Shown: positions 1 through 8,146, counted from the first letter of the stretch. The stretch: DNA of 14,232 bases from Scatosoma sp045652965 (GCA_045652965.1 JAZOLI010000053.1:1-14232); one strand, 5' to 3'. Made by a program: numbers and translations. Notes: a model not told the origin generated them from the letters alone.

Positions 1-114
1 TTGGCCTCCGACTTCGCAAGCGTGGCGAAAAGAGCAAAAAAGACGCTTTTCAGGCTTGTTGCGGTTCGATTCTCGTCAGGCTACGGCCTCCTGCCGCAAG
101 CGGTGATTTTTTGA
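1..114 (+). other. unresolved left-edge segment, possible 3' end of a plus-strand gene
   Basis: All three plus-strand frames are open from the window edge. One stops with TGA at 112-114, a second at 104-106, and the third runs on past 114, so coding cannot be assigned from frame openness. The frame ending at 114 would give a 37-residue basic C-terminus that I do not recognise. A plus-strand terminator-like hairpin starts 9 nt after that stop, which supports a transcript arriving from the left and converging with rpsO. A small CCG-CAAG-CGG hairpin at 94-103 followed by a T-run at 107-112 lies inside the segment. It could equally be a non-coding RNA end or part of a dispersed repeat. pnp often follows rpsO, but nothing here resembles it. 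Confidence 0.3.
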
Positions 115-122
115 TATACGCC

Positions 123-157
123 AAGGTGCAAGCTTATGCCGTGGCTTGTCCTTTTTT
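123..157 (+). terminator. intrinsic terminator, plus strand
   Basis: AAGG (123-126) pairs with CCTT (150-153), and GCAAGC (128-133) pairs with GCTTGT (144-149, one G-U pair). T127 is bulged and the loop has 10 nt. A run of six T at 152-157 follows on the plus strand. An outer 7-bp inverted repeat, TATACGC (115-121) and GCGTATA (160-166), encloses the structure. There is no T-run on the minus-strand side, so it should stop only rightward transcription, back to back with the rpsO terminator. Confidence 0.55.
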
Positions 158-169
158 GTGCGTATACCA

Positions 170-201
170 CAAAAAAGGGCGAGTTAAACACCCCGCCCTT
201 T
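170..201 (-). terminator. rpsO intrinsic terminator
   Basis: Read on the minus strand, an 8-bp perfect stem (194-201 with 174-181, AAAGGGCG/CGCCCTTT) and a 12-nt loop are followed by a U-rich tract at 171-176. It begins 10 nt after the rpsO stop codon, the usual layout for a Rho-independent terminator. Confidence 0.85.
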
Positions 202-210
202 CATGCTTCA

Positions 211-465
211 TTACTTTCTCAATCCCAAAGCTTCAACGATCGCTCTATATCTTGCAATATCTTTTTCTTTAAGATAATCCAAAAGACCGCGACGTTTACC
301 GACCATTTTCAAAAGTCCGCGACGGGAATGATTGTCTTGCTTGTGCGCTTTCAAATGTTCGTTGAGGTGGTTGATGCGCGCCGTCAACAATGCGATTTGA
401 ACTTCGGGCGAACCGGTGTCGCCTTCGTGCGTTGCGTGTTTTGCAATAATTTCATTCTTTTCCAT
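211..465 (-). CDS. rpsO: 30S ribosomal protein S15
   Basis: S15 is a primary 16S rRNA-binding protein of the small subunit platform, needed for S6/S18 assembly. The 84-residue product carries the family signature HEGDTGSPEVQ at residues 13-23, the NHLNEHLKAH helix, the rRNA-binding HSRRGLLKMVGKRR segment near 46-59, and the usual LGLRK end. Most S15 proteins have 88-89 residues. This one is a few residues short at the N-terminus, where helix 1 begins MEKNEIIAKH. The start is fixed by AGGAGG at 476-481 with a 10-nt spacer to ATG 463-465. The gene has its own promoter and terminator, so it appears monocistronic. Its structured leader may carry S15 autoregulation, as is known for other bacterial rpsO genes. 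Confidence 0.97.
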   Translation of the reverse strand: MEKNEIIAKHATHEGDTGSPEVQIALLTARINHLNEHLKAHKQDNHSRRGLLKMVGKRRGLLDYLKEKDIARYRAIVEALGLRK

Positions 466-541
466 TTGCTTTTATCCTCCTATGGAATTTAACCCGTATC
501 GCCAAGGGAAACGTGGAGATTCGTTTCTCTTCGCGACCGTT
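466..541 (-). promoter_or_regulatory. structured rpsO 5' leader, candidate S15 autoregulatory RNA
   Basis: The predicted leader between the promoter and the rpsO start is about 75 nt. It contains a hairpin GAAACG/CGTTTC (522-527 with 508-513, 8-nt loop) nested in an outer TCGC/GCGA pairing (533-536 with 499-502). GAGA just 5' of the hairpin can pair alternatively with TCTC in its loop, so two folds compete. rpsO leaders in several bacterial groups bind S15 to repress translation through differing structures. Membership here is inferred from position and foldability only. Confidence 0.4.
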
Positions 542-547
542 GCTACT

Positions 548-576
548 ATTTTACCACATTCTTTTTGGAATGTAAA
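548..576 (-). promoter_or_regulatory. sigma-A-type promoter of rpsO
   Basis: On the minus strand, TTTACA (571-576) and TAAAAT (548-553) are separated by exactly 17 nt, about 80-110 nt upstream of the rpsO ATG. The spacer and part of the -35 contain a perfect inverted repeat ACATTC-N6-GAATGT (556-573). A 10-bp palindrome TCAAATTTGA (577-586) abuts the -35 on its upstream side. Confidence 0.75.
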
Positions 577-611
577 TCAAATTTGACTGCGTTTTTGCCT
601 TTTTTCTACGA

Positions 612-1985
612 TTATTCGAAAAATTTGCGTTTTTTTGCAATAATTTCGTCTACCCCTGCCATATACGTCGGTAAATCTTTAGGCGAGCCAAGCCGTTCAA
701 TTCGTCCTTGTTCATTCCAAACGCGCTTGGATATCGCGTTCGCTCCCACCCCTAAATTGTCGGCTGTTTCTTCCATTACGTCGATATTATAAACGCACGC
801 CTTGCCTTTTTTCGTCCAACCTACGTTCTCGTTGTTGCCCGCTTGATATTTTTGGCGATACATATAATAGGGCTCGTAGCCGCCTTTTGAAAGGAGCTTT
901 CTTGAACATCCAATCATCTCGGAAATGCTGTCGTTTTCGATATATGCAATTTCTTCCTTTAATTTCGCGCCCGATTTTAGCGACAAACAGTGCACCGTGA
1001 TATTGTCCGCGCCCGTTTCAATGGCTTTTTCTACGCCGCGCGCAAACGTTTCGGGGGTTTCATCCGTTAAGCCTGCTATCAAATCGATGTTCACGATGAA
1101 ATCGTAAGTTTTAGAAAGTTCGAACGCGCGATAAAAATCTTCCACCGTGTGCTTTCTACCAATTTTTTTAAGCGTTTCATTAGAAAATGTTTGGGGATTG
1201 ATACAAATCCGATTTACGCCGTAATCTTTTAAAAGACGTAATTTCTCTTCGCTGAACACGTCCGGTCTACCTGCTTCCACCGTGTATTCCACTTGCGCAT
1301 TTTCTATCGCCTTGGCGGTTGCTTTGAGCACGCGCTCCAAATCGGGCGCGTCGATAGCAAACGGCGTGCCGCCGCCTACGTACACGCTTCTAAGGTTTTT
1401 CACGCTTTCTTTTGCCGCTTCCAATTCCTTATCCAAGCAATCCAAATAAGCGGGCATAAACTGACGGGTTTTGTCGATGGGTGCAGTGATGAACGAGCAA
1501 TAGGCGCATTTGGACGGGCAAAAGGGCAAGGACACGAACAAATCGGTGTTGCCATCCTTTTTCTCGTAAATCCCCCGTTGCGCGTTTAAAATATCTTCCA
1601 CCAAACGGATATTGTCTTCTTGGACTTGCATTTGGCGAAAAAGGGGTTTAAAATCGTTTCCCTGCTCTATCTCCGTATACGCGAGCTTGGTGGGACGAAT
1701 GCCCGTGAGCGCGCCCCAAGGCATTTTTTCGCCGTATTTTTCGCTTAAAATTTCATAAAGGTGAAGCTTTGCAAAACGGCGCTCTAAGCGTTTGAGTTGC
1801 AATTCGCCGCATACCTGCCCCCTTTCTTCAAAGGCGTAAACTGCGCCGTCCACGTCAAAACGATTATAAAAAACACCGCCATCTTCGTAGCGGAATTCGT
1901 GCATGATGCAAGCGGGGCGGCTTTTAAAAAGGCGCGCCACGTCTAATATTTCGTTTTCTAAAAAAGCGCAATTCGTCGTCAACAT
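612..1985 (-). CDS. hemZ: HemZ-type radical SAM protein (coproporphyrinogen III dehydrogenase family)
   Basis: This 457-residue product matches HemZ of the HemN-like radical SAM superfamily. The family is annotated as oxygen-independent coproporphyrinogen III oxidative decarboxylase. The [4Fe-4S]/SAM motif is CPSKCAYC (C156, C160, C163), followed by the glycine-rich GGGTP at 204-208. It also has the CINPQTFSNETLKKIGRKHT segment (about 251-270), the NIDLIAGL strand (299-306) and a C-terminal YMYRQKYQAGNNENVGW region typical of HemZ. About 150 N-terminal residues precede the core, also typical of HemZ. GGGTP is followed by Phe where HemN/HemZ proteins usually have Thr. The ATG lies 2 nt after the stop of the upstream MBL gene with no good Shine-Dalgarno sequence, so translation is probably coupled. 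No other heme genes are visible, so the true substrate is uncertain. Confidence 0.88.
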   Translation of the reverse strand: MLTTNCAFLENEILDVARLFKSRPACIMHEFRYEDGGVFYNRFDVDGAVYAFEERGQVCGELQLKRLERRFAKLHLYEILSEKYGEKMPWGALTGIRPTKLAYTEIEQGNDFKPLFRQMQVQEDNIRLVEDILNAQRGIYEKKDGNTDLFVSLPFCPSKCAYCSFITAPIDKTRQFMPAYLDCLDKELEAAKESVKNLRSVYVGGGTPFAIDAPDLERVLKATAKAIENAQVEYTVEAGRPDVFSEEKLRLLKDYGVNRICINPQTFSNETLKKIGRKHTVEDFYRAFELSKTYDFIVNIDLIAGLTDETPETFARGVEKAIETGADNITVHCLSLKSGAKLKEEIAYIENDSISEMIGCSRKLLSKGGYEPYYMYRQKYQAGNNENVGWTKKGKACVYNIDVMEETADNLGVGANAISKRVWNEQGRIERLGSPKDLPTYMAGVDEIIAKKRKFFE

Positions 1986-1987
1986 TT

Positions 1988-2611
1988 TTATAAATCTACC
2001 AAAAAAGGATTGTGTTTTCTCTCCATTTCTAAGCTCGTGGCTTCGTTATGCCCTGCGTATACGCGCATATCCCCTTTCAGCGAGCAAAGACGACGCAAAC
2101 TTTCCCTAAGCGCCGACATATCCCCTGTCGGGAAATCCGTTCTACCAATACTATCCGAAAAAAGCGTGTCGCCTGTGAACAGGTGCTTTTCGCCATTTTC
2201 GTCAAACAAAAGATAACAAACGCTCCCTGCCGTGTGTCCTGGGGTGCAGAGCATTTGGATTTGCATGCCGCAAAACTCTCTCGTTTCGCCATCTTGCAAC
2301 GTTTCGTCAATTTGATAGGGCGATCTTTCCGCGCCAAACGCTTCAAACAAATCCGCGTGCGTACCCACAAGCGCCTTTTCTCTTTGAGAACAAAACACTT
2401 TCGCCCCTGCGTTTTGAAGAACGGATACGCCACCCACATGATCGAAATGACAATGGGTTAAAAGCACGTAAGCCGCCTTAAGTCCGCGTTTTAAAAGTTC
2501 TTCCTGCACGCGCGGTTGCGACGGATCAATGACGACCGCCGTTTTGTTATCTTGCGTTAAGACGTAGGTGTTTGCGCCAAAGCCGCGCGGAGAAATGGTG
2601 ATAATTTGCAT
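1988..2611 (-). CDS. MBL-fold metallo-hydrolase, glyoxalase II-like
   Basis: A 207-residue single-domain metallo-beta-lactamase-fold protein with a complete binuclear metal site: HCHFDH (H53, H55, D57, H58), the PGHT histidine (H126), the GDTLF aspartate (D148) and the GHNEAT histidine (H188). The segment GDTLFSDSIGRTDFPTGD and the ending near KHNPFL are typical of the small glyoxalase II-like hydrolases linked to rel in Clostridia. Such proteins probably hydrolyse thioesters such as S-lactoyl-thiol conjugates, but the substrate cannot be told from sequence. No signal peptide is present, so it is probably cytoplasmic. It starts 20 nt after the rel stop, with a weak AAAGGA upstream at an unusually long distance, and ends 2 nt before hemZ. 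It is therefore an internal operon gene. Confidence 0.9.
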   Translation of the reverse strand: MQIITISPRGFGANTYVLTQDNKTAVVIDPSQPRVQEELLKRGLKAAYVLLTHCHFDHVGGVSVLQNAGAKVFCSQREKALVGTHADLFEAFGAERSPYQIDETLQDGETREFCGMQIQMLCTPGHTAGSVCYLLFDENGEKHLFTGDTLFSDSIGRTDFPTGDMSALRESLRRLCSLKGDMRVYAGHNEATSLEMERKHNPFLVDL

Positions 2612-2631
2612 TCGATACTACTATGTTTCCT

Positions 2632-4782
2632 TTAAGAAAGAGATGTTATTCTATGGACTTCATATATTCTTTTGTCCGCCTGCATTTTCTTGATAAGCAT
2701 ATCCACTTCGGCGATATCGGTAAGAGAAATGGAAGCTTCCAAAACGGCGTCGCGGTTTTTATCCATTCTGCCGTTGACGGACGTGATGGAAAGTTTTAAA
2801 TCGGAAACAACTTGGGAAAGCACGGAAAGCGCCGCGCCTTGATCCGCCGCGCGAATGGCAACGTTGGCGTTATAGCGTTGTTTTGTGCCCGCTTCAATGC
2901 GCCACGAGGCAGGAAGCAACCGACCTTGATCTACGTTTTGAACATTGGGACAATCTTCACGATGTACCACCACGCCCCTACCACGCGACGTGTAGCCAAC
3001 GATTTTATCCCCAGGGACGGGAGAGCAACAACCTGCAAAGCGCAACAACATGCCCGCTTGGCCGTTGATCAAAACACCGCCCGTCGATCTGTTTCCGCCG
3101 TCCCCTGCGCGCACGTCTAATGCGAGCGGAGTTTCTTTGCGATAATAATCGATCAATTTGAAAAGGACTTGGTTGACGGACACCGAGCCATAGCCCACCG
3201 CCGCGTAAAGCTCGTCCATGCTACCAAACGAAAAGCGTTCGGATATGCGTTTAAAGCTTTCGTTTGTGAGAAGCGTGGAAATTGTATAACCGCGCTTTTT
3301 CGCTTCTTCGTCCAGCTTAATTTGCCCAATTTTGATGTTTTCTTCTTTGAGTTCGTTTTTATAAAATTGCTTGATTTTCGCTTTCGCGCTCGAAGATTTG
3401 ATAAATTTGAGCCAATCTCTCGACGGTCCTTTAGAGTTGGGCGAAGTGATGATTTCCACCACGTCCCCCACCTGCAACGTCGTGGTGAGCGGAACAATTT
3501 TAGAATTGACGCGCGCGCCCGTGCAACGATTGCCCACTTCCGAGTGAATCGCGTAAGCAAAGTCGATAGGGGTTGCTTCGGGAGGCAGGGATATGACCTT
3601 GCCGCGCGGCGTGAATACCAAAAGCTCGTGGCTATAAAGCTCCGTTTTGAGCGCGTCTATAAACTCGCGGGAGTCCTTTAAATCCCCCTGCCATTCCATC
3701 ACTTCACGAAGCCACGTCAAACGGCTTTCAAAATTGCTTTCCGTTTCTTCCGTTTTGCCTTCTTTATATTTCCAATGCGCCGCGATACCGAATTCGGCAA
3801 CCCTGTGCATTTCTTCCCTGCGGATTTGAATTTCAATCGGTTGCCCAAACTTCGTCATAACCGTCCTGTGCAACGATTGATATATGTTGGGCTTAGGCGT
3901 AGCGATATAATCCTTAATGCGCCCAGGGATAGGTTTCCATTTTTCATGGATTGCGCCAAGAAGCGTGTAGCATTCGCGCACGTCTTTCACGATAACGCGC
4001 ACCGCCGTCAAATCGTAAATTTGATCGAGCGTTTTTTCCTTGTGCTTCATCTTTTTATAGATGGAATAGAAATGTTTAGGACGTCCAAACACTTCCCCTT
4101 CAATGCCGCTTGCCGACATCATCTCCTTGATTTCGTCTACGATACGAGCAACAAATTCCTTGCGCTCAGTCAGCCGTTCGCGAATGTTATACACCAAATA
4201 ATCGTAAGATTCAGGATCGAGATATTTCAAACAAAGATCTTCCAGCTCGCATTTGATTTGCGAGATACCAAGCCGACCTGCAAGCGGCGCATAGATGTCA
4301 AGCGTTTCGCTTGCCATGCGCTGTTGGCGTTCGTGCGATAAGAAATTGAGCGAACGCATATTGTGCAATCTGTCGGCAAGCTTGATGATGATCACGCGCA
4401 CGTCCTTTGCCATTGCAACGAAAATTTTACGGAAGTTTTCCGCATCGGCATCTTCTTGCGATTTGAACACGATCTTTTCAAGTTTAGTGACGCCGTCAAC
4501 GAGCGCGAGCACTTCGCTGCCAAACTCCCTTTGGATATCTTCCGCCGTGGCAGGCGTGTCTTCGATTACGTCATGCAAAAGCGCAGCGGCGATCGTTGCC
4601 TCATCCAAGCCTAAATCCATCAAGATGTTCGCGACCGCGCAAGGGTGCACAAAATAAGGCTCGCCCGAGGCGCGTTTTTGCCCCGCGTGTGCCGTTTGCG
4701 CATACGTGTACGCCTTATATAACCTTTCTTCTTCGGAAAAGGAATAGTTTTCTCTTATTTTCTCCAAAGTGATTTGTTCCAT
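2632..4782 (-). CDS. rel: bifunctional (p)ppGpp synthetase/hydrolase, RelA/SpoT family
   Basis: This is a full-length 716-residue long RSH enzyme that makes and degrades the alarmone (p)ppGpp in the stringent response. In order it has an HD hydrolase domain (H46, then HDVIEDT with H70/D71/E74/D75) and a synthetase domain (about 235-345, with YDLTAVRVIV, GRIKDYIATPKPN, YQSLH and EIQIR). These are followed by a TGS domain (about 385-450), a helical region, a zinc-finger/CC segment (C585, C586, H608, C611) and an ACT domain (about 640-716). The R-x-K-D motif at 288-291 is the type seen in bifunctional enzymes, not the acidic version of synthetase-only RelA. With the intact HD site, both activities are expected. 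The start is set by AGAGG with a 6-nt spacer inside the end of recJ, 3 nt upstream, suggesting tight co-translation. Confidence 0.96.
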   Translation of the reverse strand: MEQITLEKIRENYSFSEEERLYKAYTYAQTAHAGQKRASGEPYFVHPCAVANILMDLGLDEATIAAALLHDVIEDTPATAEDIQREFGSEVLALVDGVTKLEKIVFKSQEDADAENFRKIFVAMAKDVRVIIIKLADRLHNMRSLNFLSHERQQRMASETLDIYAPLAGRLGISQIKCELEDLCLKYLDPESYDYLVYNIRERLTERKEFVARIVDEIKEMMSASGIEGEVFGRPKHFYSIYKKMKHKEKTLDQIYDLTAVRVIVKDVRECYTLLGAIHEKWKPIPGRIKDYIATPKPNIYQSLHRTVMTKFGQPIEIQIRREEMHRVAEFGIAAHWKYKEGKTEETESNFESRLTWLREVMEWQGDLKDSREFIDALKTELYSHELLVFTPRGKVISLPPEATPIDFAYAIHSEVGNRCTGARVNSKIVPLTTTLQVGDVVEIITSPNSKGPSRDWLKFIKSSSAKAKIKQFYKNELKEENIKIGQIKLDEEAKKRGYTISTLLTNESFKRISERFSFGSMDELYAAVGYGSVSVNQVLFKLIDYYRKETPLALDVRAGDGGNRSTGGVLINGQAGMLLRFAGCCSPVPGDKIVGYTSRGRGVVVHREDCPNVQNVDQGRLLPASWRIEAGTKQRYNANVAIRAADQGAALSVLSQVVSDLKLSITSVNGRMDKNRDAVLEASISLTDIAEVDMLIKKMQADKRIYEVHRITSLS

Positions 4783-4785
4783 TGC

Positions 4786-7110
4786 TTACCTCTGTTGCAA
4801 AACGCTTACTTTTCTATAAATGGAAGAATCGGAAAGTTCCGCCTTTACGCCGCGATATACCGTCAGCCTACCGTTTTCAAACGCCACAAGCCCAAGTTCT
4901 TCAAACACGCCAAGCGCGAAAATAAATTGCAATCTATCAAAACCTAAACTATCGCAAGAAGCAGCGATTTCTTCCGCTGTTTCGCCGTAAAGCAAATTTA
5001 CTTCGCGGCGCAACGCCGCAAAAATTTCTAAAAGCCCTTCTCTTGAAACGTCTATGTTTTCAAACGCTTTATAACCGCAAATTTCTTCGTTCACCCACGC
5101 GTTGCCACTCTCTATCAAAGGCAAGTTGAAATCGCTGGGCGTGTCCAAAAAGATGAAATCGCGATAGCCGCCAAGATCACAATCGGGCGCAGGCGATACG
5201 ATCAACGTGTTGGATAAATTCCGCGACGACGGATAGAATAAATCGCAATTAAACTTGTCCAATTCTTCATAGAAACGAAGCGTTCTTCTATCCGATGCGA
5301 TCATGCAAAGCCCGTAAGGACATTCGGCGAGCTTTTGCGCAATCAATGCCTTGATCGCGCTCGTGTTTAAGCCAATTGGTTTGATTTTTGCAGGTTCGGC
5401 GTTCGTCCTTGAAAGGGCGTTTGAAAATATGCTTTCCGCCGCATTTTTACCCGTTCTACCATCGTATATGAAATCGCGCACCAAACCTTTTATATACTCT
5501 CTGCCTTTAAAGCGTGAAACGTTGATCTCGAACACGAGTTCCTTTTTTACGTCGCTTTCCATAATTTTCGCGTGCTTAGCGCCCGAAAAATAAGTGAGCT
5601 CGATATAATCGTTTTTAAGCGAAATATGCGGTGAGCCTGCTTTGAGCGGACGAACGCTACACGCGCCTGCCGAAAGGGAAAACAAGGGGCGGCGGTGTCC
5701 TACGCCGTAGGGCTCTAACGCTACGAGCTCGCGCGCAAACTTTTCAGGGAACGGCGCATTGATCTGCTCGCTGATATAAATGTTTTGTTCAAAATCTTCT
5801 TGCGTATACGTGTTTCCGATTTCGTTATCTAGCGCGCGTTCCAACGCTTCAAAGTTGGAAATATGCACGTTCACGCCCGCCGCTTGCGCGTGCCCGCCAA
5901 ATTCTTCGATATATTGCGAGCAATTTTTAAGCGCGGTGAATATGTTCACGTTGTCAATGCTTCTCGCACTGCCTTTGAGCATGTCGCCGTGATGCACGAA
6001 CAACAAAATGGGGCGGTTATATTCTTCGGAAAGTCTTGCCGCAACGATGCCGATAAAGCCTGCGTTCCAGCTTTCGTCCGAGAGCATAATCACGTTGCCG
6101 TAAGCACCCTTTTCTTTGAGTTTTTGTTTCGCGGAAAGATAGAGCTCGTCGCAATATTTTTGCCTTTCGCTGTTGTACGCGCAAAGCTTCACGGAAAGAT
6201 CGTATAAATCCGTTTCCTTTTGCGATGTGAACAGCTCAAACGCCGCGTAAGCATCCCCCATTCGCCCTGCCGCATTGACGCGCGGAGCGAGCGTGAACGC
6301 AAGCGTTTGCGCCGTGATCCCATCATAAGTTTTGCCGATCAAACCCGCAAAACAAGGGCGCATGTTTTGGTTGAAAATTTTTAAACCTTCCGTGACGATA
6401 TCACGATTTTCACCCAAAAGCGGCACGCTATCGGCAACCGTTGCAAGCGCCGCGAAATCTAAATAGCGATACGCGCCTTCGCCAAGAAACGCGCACGCGA
6501 CCTTGAACGCCACGCCCGCACCGCAAAGATTATCGTAGGGATAATCGTCTTGCAATTTGGGATTGACAATCACGCAATCGGGCAACGTTTCGGGAAGCTC
6601 GTGGTGATCGGTGACGATTACGTCAGAGCCAAGCTCGTAGATATATTGCGCTTCTGCCGCGCAGGAAATGCCGCAATCGACGGTGATAAAAAGTTCGGGG
6701 TTGCATTCTTCAAAAATGCGATCAATCGCTTGAATGGAAAGCCCATAGCCATCGGCGCGCTCGGGGATATAGATATGCGGCTCAATGCCAAAATCCTTTA
6801 ACGCGTGATACATGATCGCCGCCGCGCAAACGCCGTCGGCATCGTAATCGCCAATTACGGCAACCGTTTTGCCTTCATCGCGAGCCGCCGTGAGCATCTC
6901 CACCGTTTCTTTCATGCCGCGCATTAAAAAGGGCGAAAGAAAGTTCTTGCGAGAAGGGTGCATAAACTTGTTTATCTTTTCCTGCGTGTCGATGCCGCGC
7001 GCGTATAAAATGCGCGTGATTTGTTCCGTCAAACCCGTTTTTGCGGCAAGATCGGATATACTATTCAATTGTGCCGCCGTAAACGCGTATTCAGGAACGA
7101 GTTTTTTCAT
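4786..7110 (-). CDS. recJ: single-stranded-DNA-specific exonuclease RecJ
   Basis: RecJ is the 5'-to-3' single-strand DNA exonuclease used in recombination, mismatch and base-excision repair. The DHH catalytic domain shows GDYDADG (D88, D90, D92), ITVDCG (D145), VTDHHELP (D168, H169, H170) and a later aspartate in TVADSVP (D227). The DHHA1 domain carries GGHAQAAG at 405-412, followed by an OB-like region. At 774 residues it is much longer than proteobacterial RecJ but close to the Bacillus-type protein, which has an extra C-terminal region (here from about residue 560). AGGA sits 6 nt before the ATG. The gene follows a probable terminator downstream of secF and begins the recJ-rel-MBL-hemZ cluster. 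No convincing promoter was found in the 82-nt gap, so read-through from secDF may contribute. Confidence 0.95.
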   Translation of the reverse strand: MKKLVPEYAFTAAQLNSISDLAAKTGLTEQITRILYARGIDTQEKINKFMHPSRKNFLSPFLMRGMKETVEMLTAARDEGKTVAVIGDYDADGVCAAAIMYHALKDFGIEPHIYIPERADGYGLSIQAIDRIFEECNPELFITVDCGISCAAEAQYIYELGSDVIVTDHHELPETLPDCVIVNPKLQDDYPYDNLCGAGVAFKVACAFLGEGAYRYLDFAALATVADSVPLLGENRDIVTEGLKIFNQNMRPCFAGLIGKTYDGITAQTLAFTLAPRVNAAGRMGDAYAAFELFTSQKETDLYDLSVKLCAYNSERQKYCDELYLSAKQKLKEKGAYGNVIMLSDESWNAGFIGIVAARLSEEYNRPILLFVHHGDMLKGSARSIDNVNIFTALKNCSQYIEEFGGHAQAAGVNVHISNFEALERALDNEIGNTYTQEDFEQNIYISEQINAPFPEKFARELVALEPYGVGHRRPLFSLSAGACSVRPLKAGSPHISLKNDYIELTYFSGAKHAKIMESDVKKELVFEINVSRFKGREYIKGLVRDFIYDGRTGKNAAESIFSNALSRTNAEPAKIKPIGLNTSAIKALIAQKLAECPYGLCMIASDRRTLRFYEELDKFNCDLFYPSSRNLSNTLIVSPAPDCDLGGYRDFIFLDTPSDFNLPLIESGNAWVNEEICGYKAFENIDVSREGLLEIFAALRREVNLLYGETAEEIAASCDSLGFDRLQFIFALGVFEELGLVAFENGRLTVYRGVKAELSDSSIYRKVSVLQQR

Positions 7111-7138
7111 TGTTTTTCCTAATATGCTTTAATAAAGA

Positions 7139-7173
7139 CAAACGGGCAGATAGATTCCACCACCGCCCGTTCG
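7139..7173 (-). terminator. probable terminator after secF
   Basis: On the minus strand CGAACGGGC (7165-7173) pairs with GCCCGTTTG (7139-7147): nine base pairs with one G-U and a 17-nt loop. The following tract (TCTTTATT) is only moderately T-rich, so termination may be partial. It starts 19 nt after the secF stop codon and lies upstream of recJ. Confidence 0.55.
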
Positions 7174-7192
7174 TTGTTCAATGCTTTTAATT

Positions 7193-8146
7193 TTATTCTT
7201 CCGTTTTTGCTTCCGCACCGACGTAGCCGCTCTTGCTACGAGCCGCCGCTTTATCTTCTACCTTTTTCATGGGAAGATATGCCGCAGGCACGAACGTAAG
7301 CCCGATCAAAGCCGAAACCAAAAGCGCCACGAGCGCGCAAACTGCAAACCAACGCACTGCCGCCGTTGCAATCGCACCTACGAGCACGAGCGAAGCGCCA
7401 AGCGCCGCCGTCATCACTGCGATTTCTTTCGTCGCAACCGAAGCATACACCTTTTCTTCTGTGGAAATTTCTTCGTTGTTAGAGCGGAGCTTGTTCATAG
7501 TGAGCACCGCGAAGATCGCCGCAAGCACGGACGCAAGCACGCCAACGTATAACACGGACGAAGTGACGGGGATACGAGCAAGCAAAATCACCGCCGCCGT
7601 AAGGATCGCCGAAAGCACGATTGCGAGCGCAACCGCTAAGCCCATATACAAACGATAACGAAGTGCTACATATACAAACGCAAGCACTGCGAACACCGCA
7701 ACGGCAATCGCCGCTTTCACCACGTAAGAAGTGGGAACGTTCGTTTGCAAAACTTCGCTTCCCGTGGAAACGTCGATAAACGCGCCCTTCAACTTGCCAT
7801 TAGATTGCGTTTCGTTCGCAAAAGCAACTTGGAGCGAATTTTTCACTTCGTCCAATTTCGCCGTTTCATCGAACACGTAAACAAGCTCGCATTCATCACC
7901 ACTCATTTCACCGTTGTACGTATATTTTACGGAAAGTTTTTTAAATTCCTTATCCTTTTCGCAAACGTCTTTCACGTCGTCTAATTGATTGTCGTAGCAA
8001 TAGCGGTTGATCGTGATCGTCAACGTTTTTTGATTGCTTACGCTCGTGGCGTAGTTTACGCCAAAGATCGCCGTGATGACAATTGAAAGAGCAACCACGA
8101 TCGCCATAATCACCGAAAGAAGGGTTACGTTTTTCATCTTATTCAT
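7193..8146 (-). CDS. secF: divergent SecF-like protein translocase subunit
   Basis: SecF is the partner of SecD in the membrane complex that aids late steps of Sec protein export. The 317-residue product has one N-terminal TM segment (about 7-30), an extracytoplasmic domain to about 140, then five predicted TM segments and a basic/acidic tail. IPVTSS before TM4 and the FVPAAYLP end of the last TM agree with SecF. The canonical TM4 motif GYSxND is absent: the segment reads GVLASVLAAIFAVLTMNKLR, with no acidic residue. The start is ATG 8144-8146, because GGAGG at 8156-8160 is 9 nt from it but directly abuts the in-frame ATG three codons upstream. It overlaps the secD stop by 8 nt (ATGAATAA), implying coupled translation. 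Identity rests largely on topology and neighbours. Confidence 0.78.
   Translation of the reverse strand: MNKMKNVTLLSVIMAIVVALSIVITAIFGVNYATSVSNQKTLTITINRYCYDNQLDDVKDVCEKDKEFKKLSVKYTYNGEMSGDECELVYVFDETAKLDEVKNSLQVAFANETQSNGKLKGAFIDVSTGSEVLQTNVPTSYVVKAAIAVAVFAVLAFVYVALRYRLYMGLAVALAIVLSAILTAAVILLARIPVTSSVLYVGVLASVLAAIFAVLTMNKLRSNNEEISTEEKVYASVATKEIAVMTAALGASLVLVGAIATAAVRWFAVCALVALLVSALIGLTFVPAAYLPMKKVEDKAAARSKSGYVGAEAKTEE

Noticed and set aside
58..76. tRNA-like TTCGATTC segment
   Set aside because: The bases around it do not form a T-arm stem, and no acceptor or anticodon arms can be drawn.
4786..4793. Separate promoter for rel within the end of recJ
   Set aside because: Only an RBS (AGAGG) is visible in the overlap region, and no -35/-10 pair with good spacing was found nearby.
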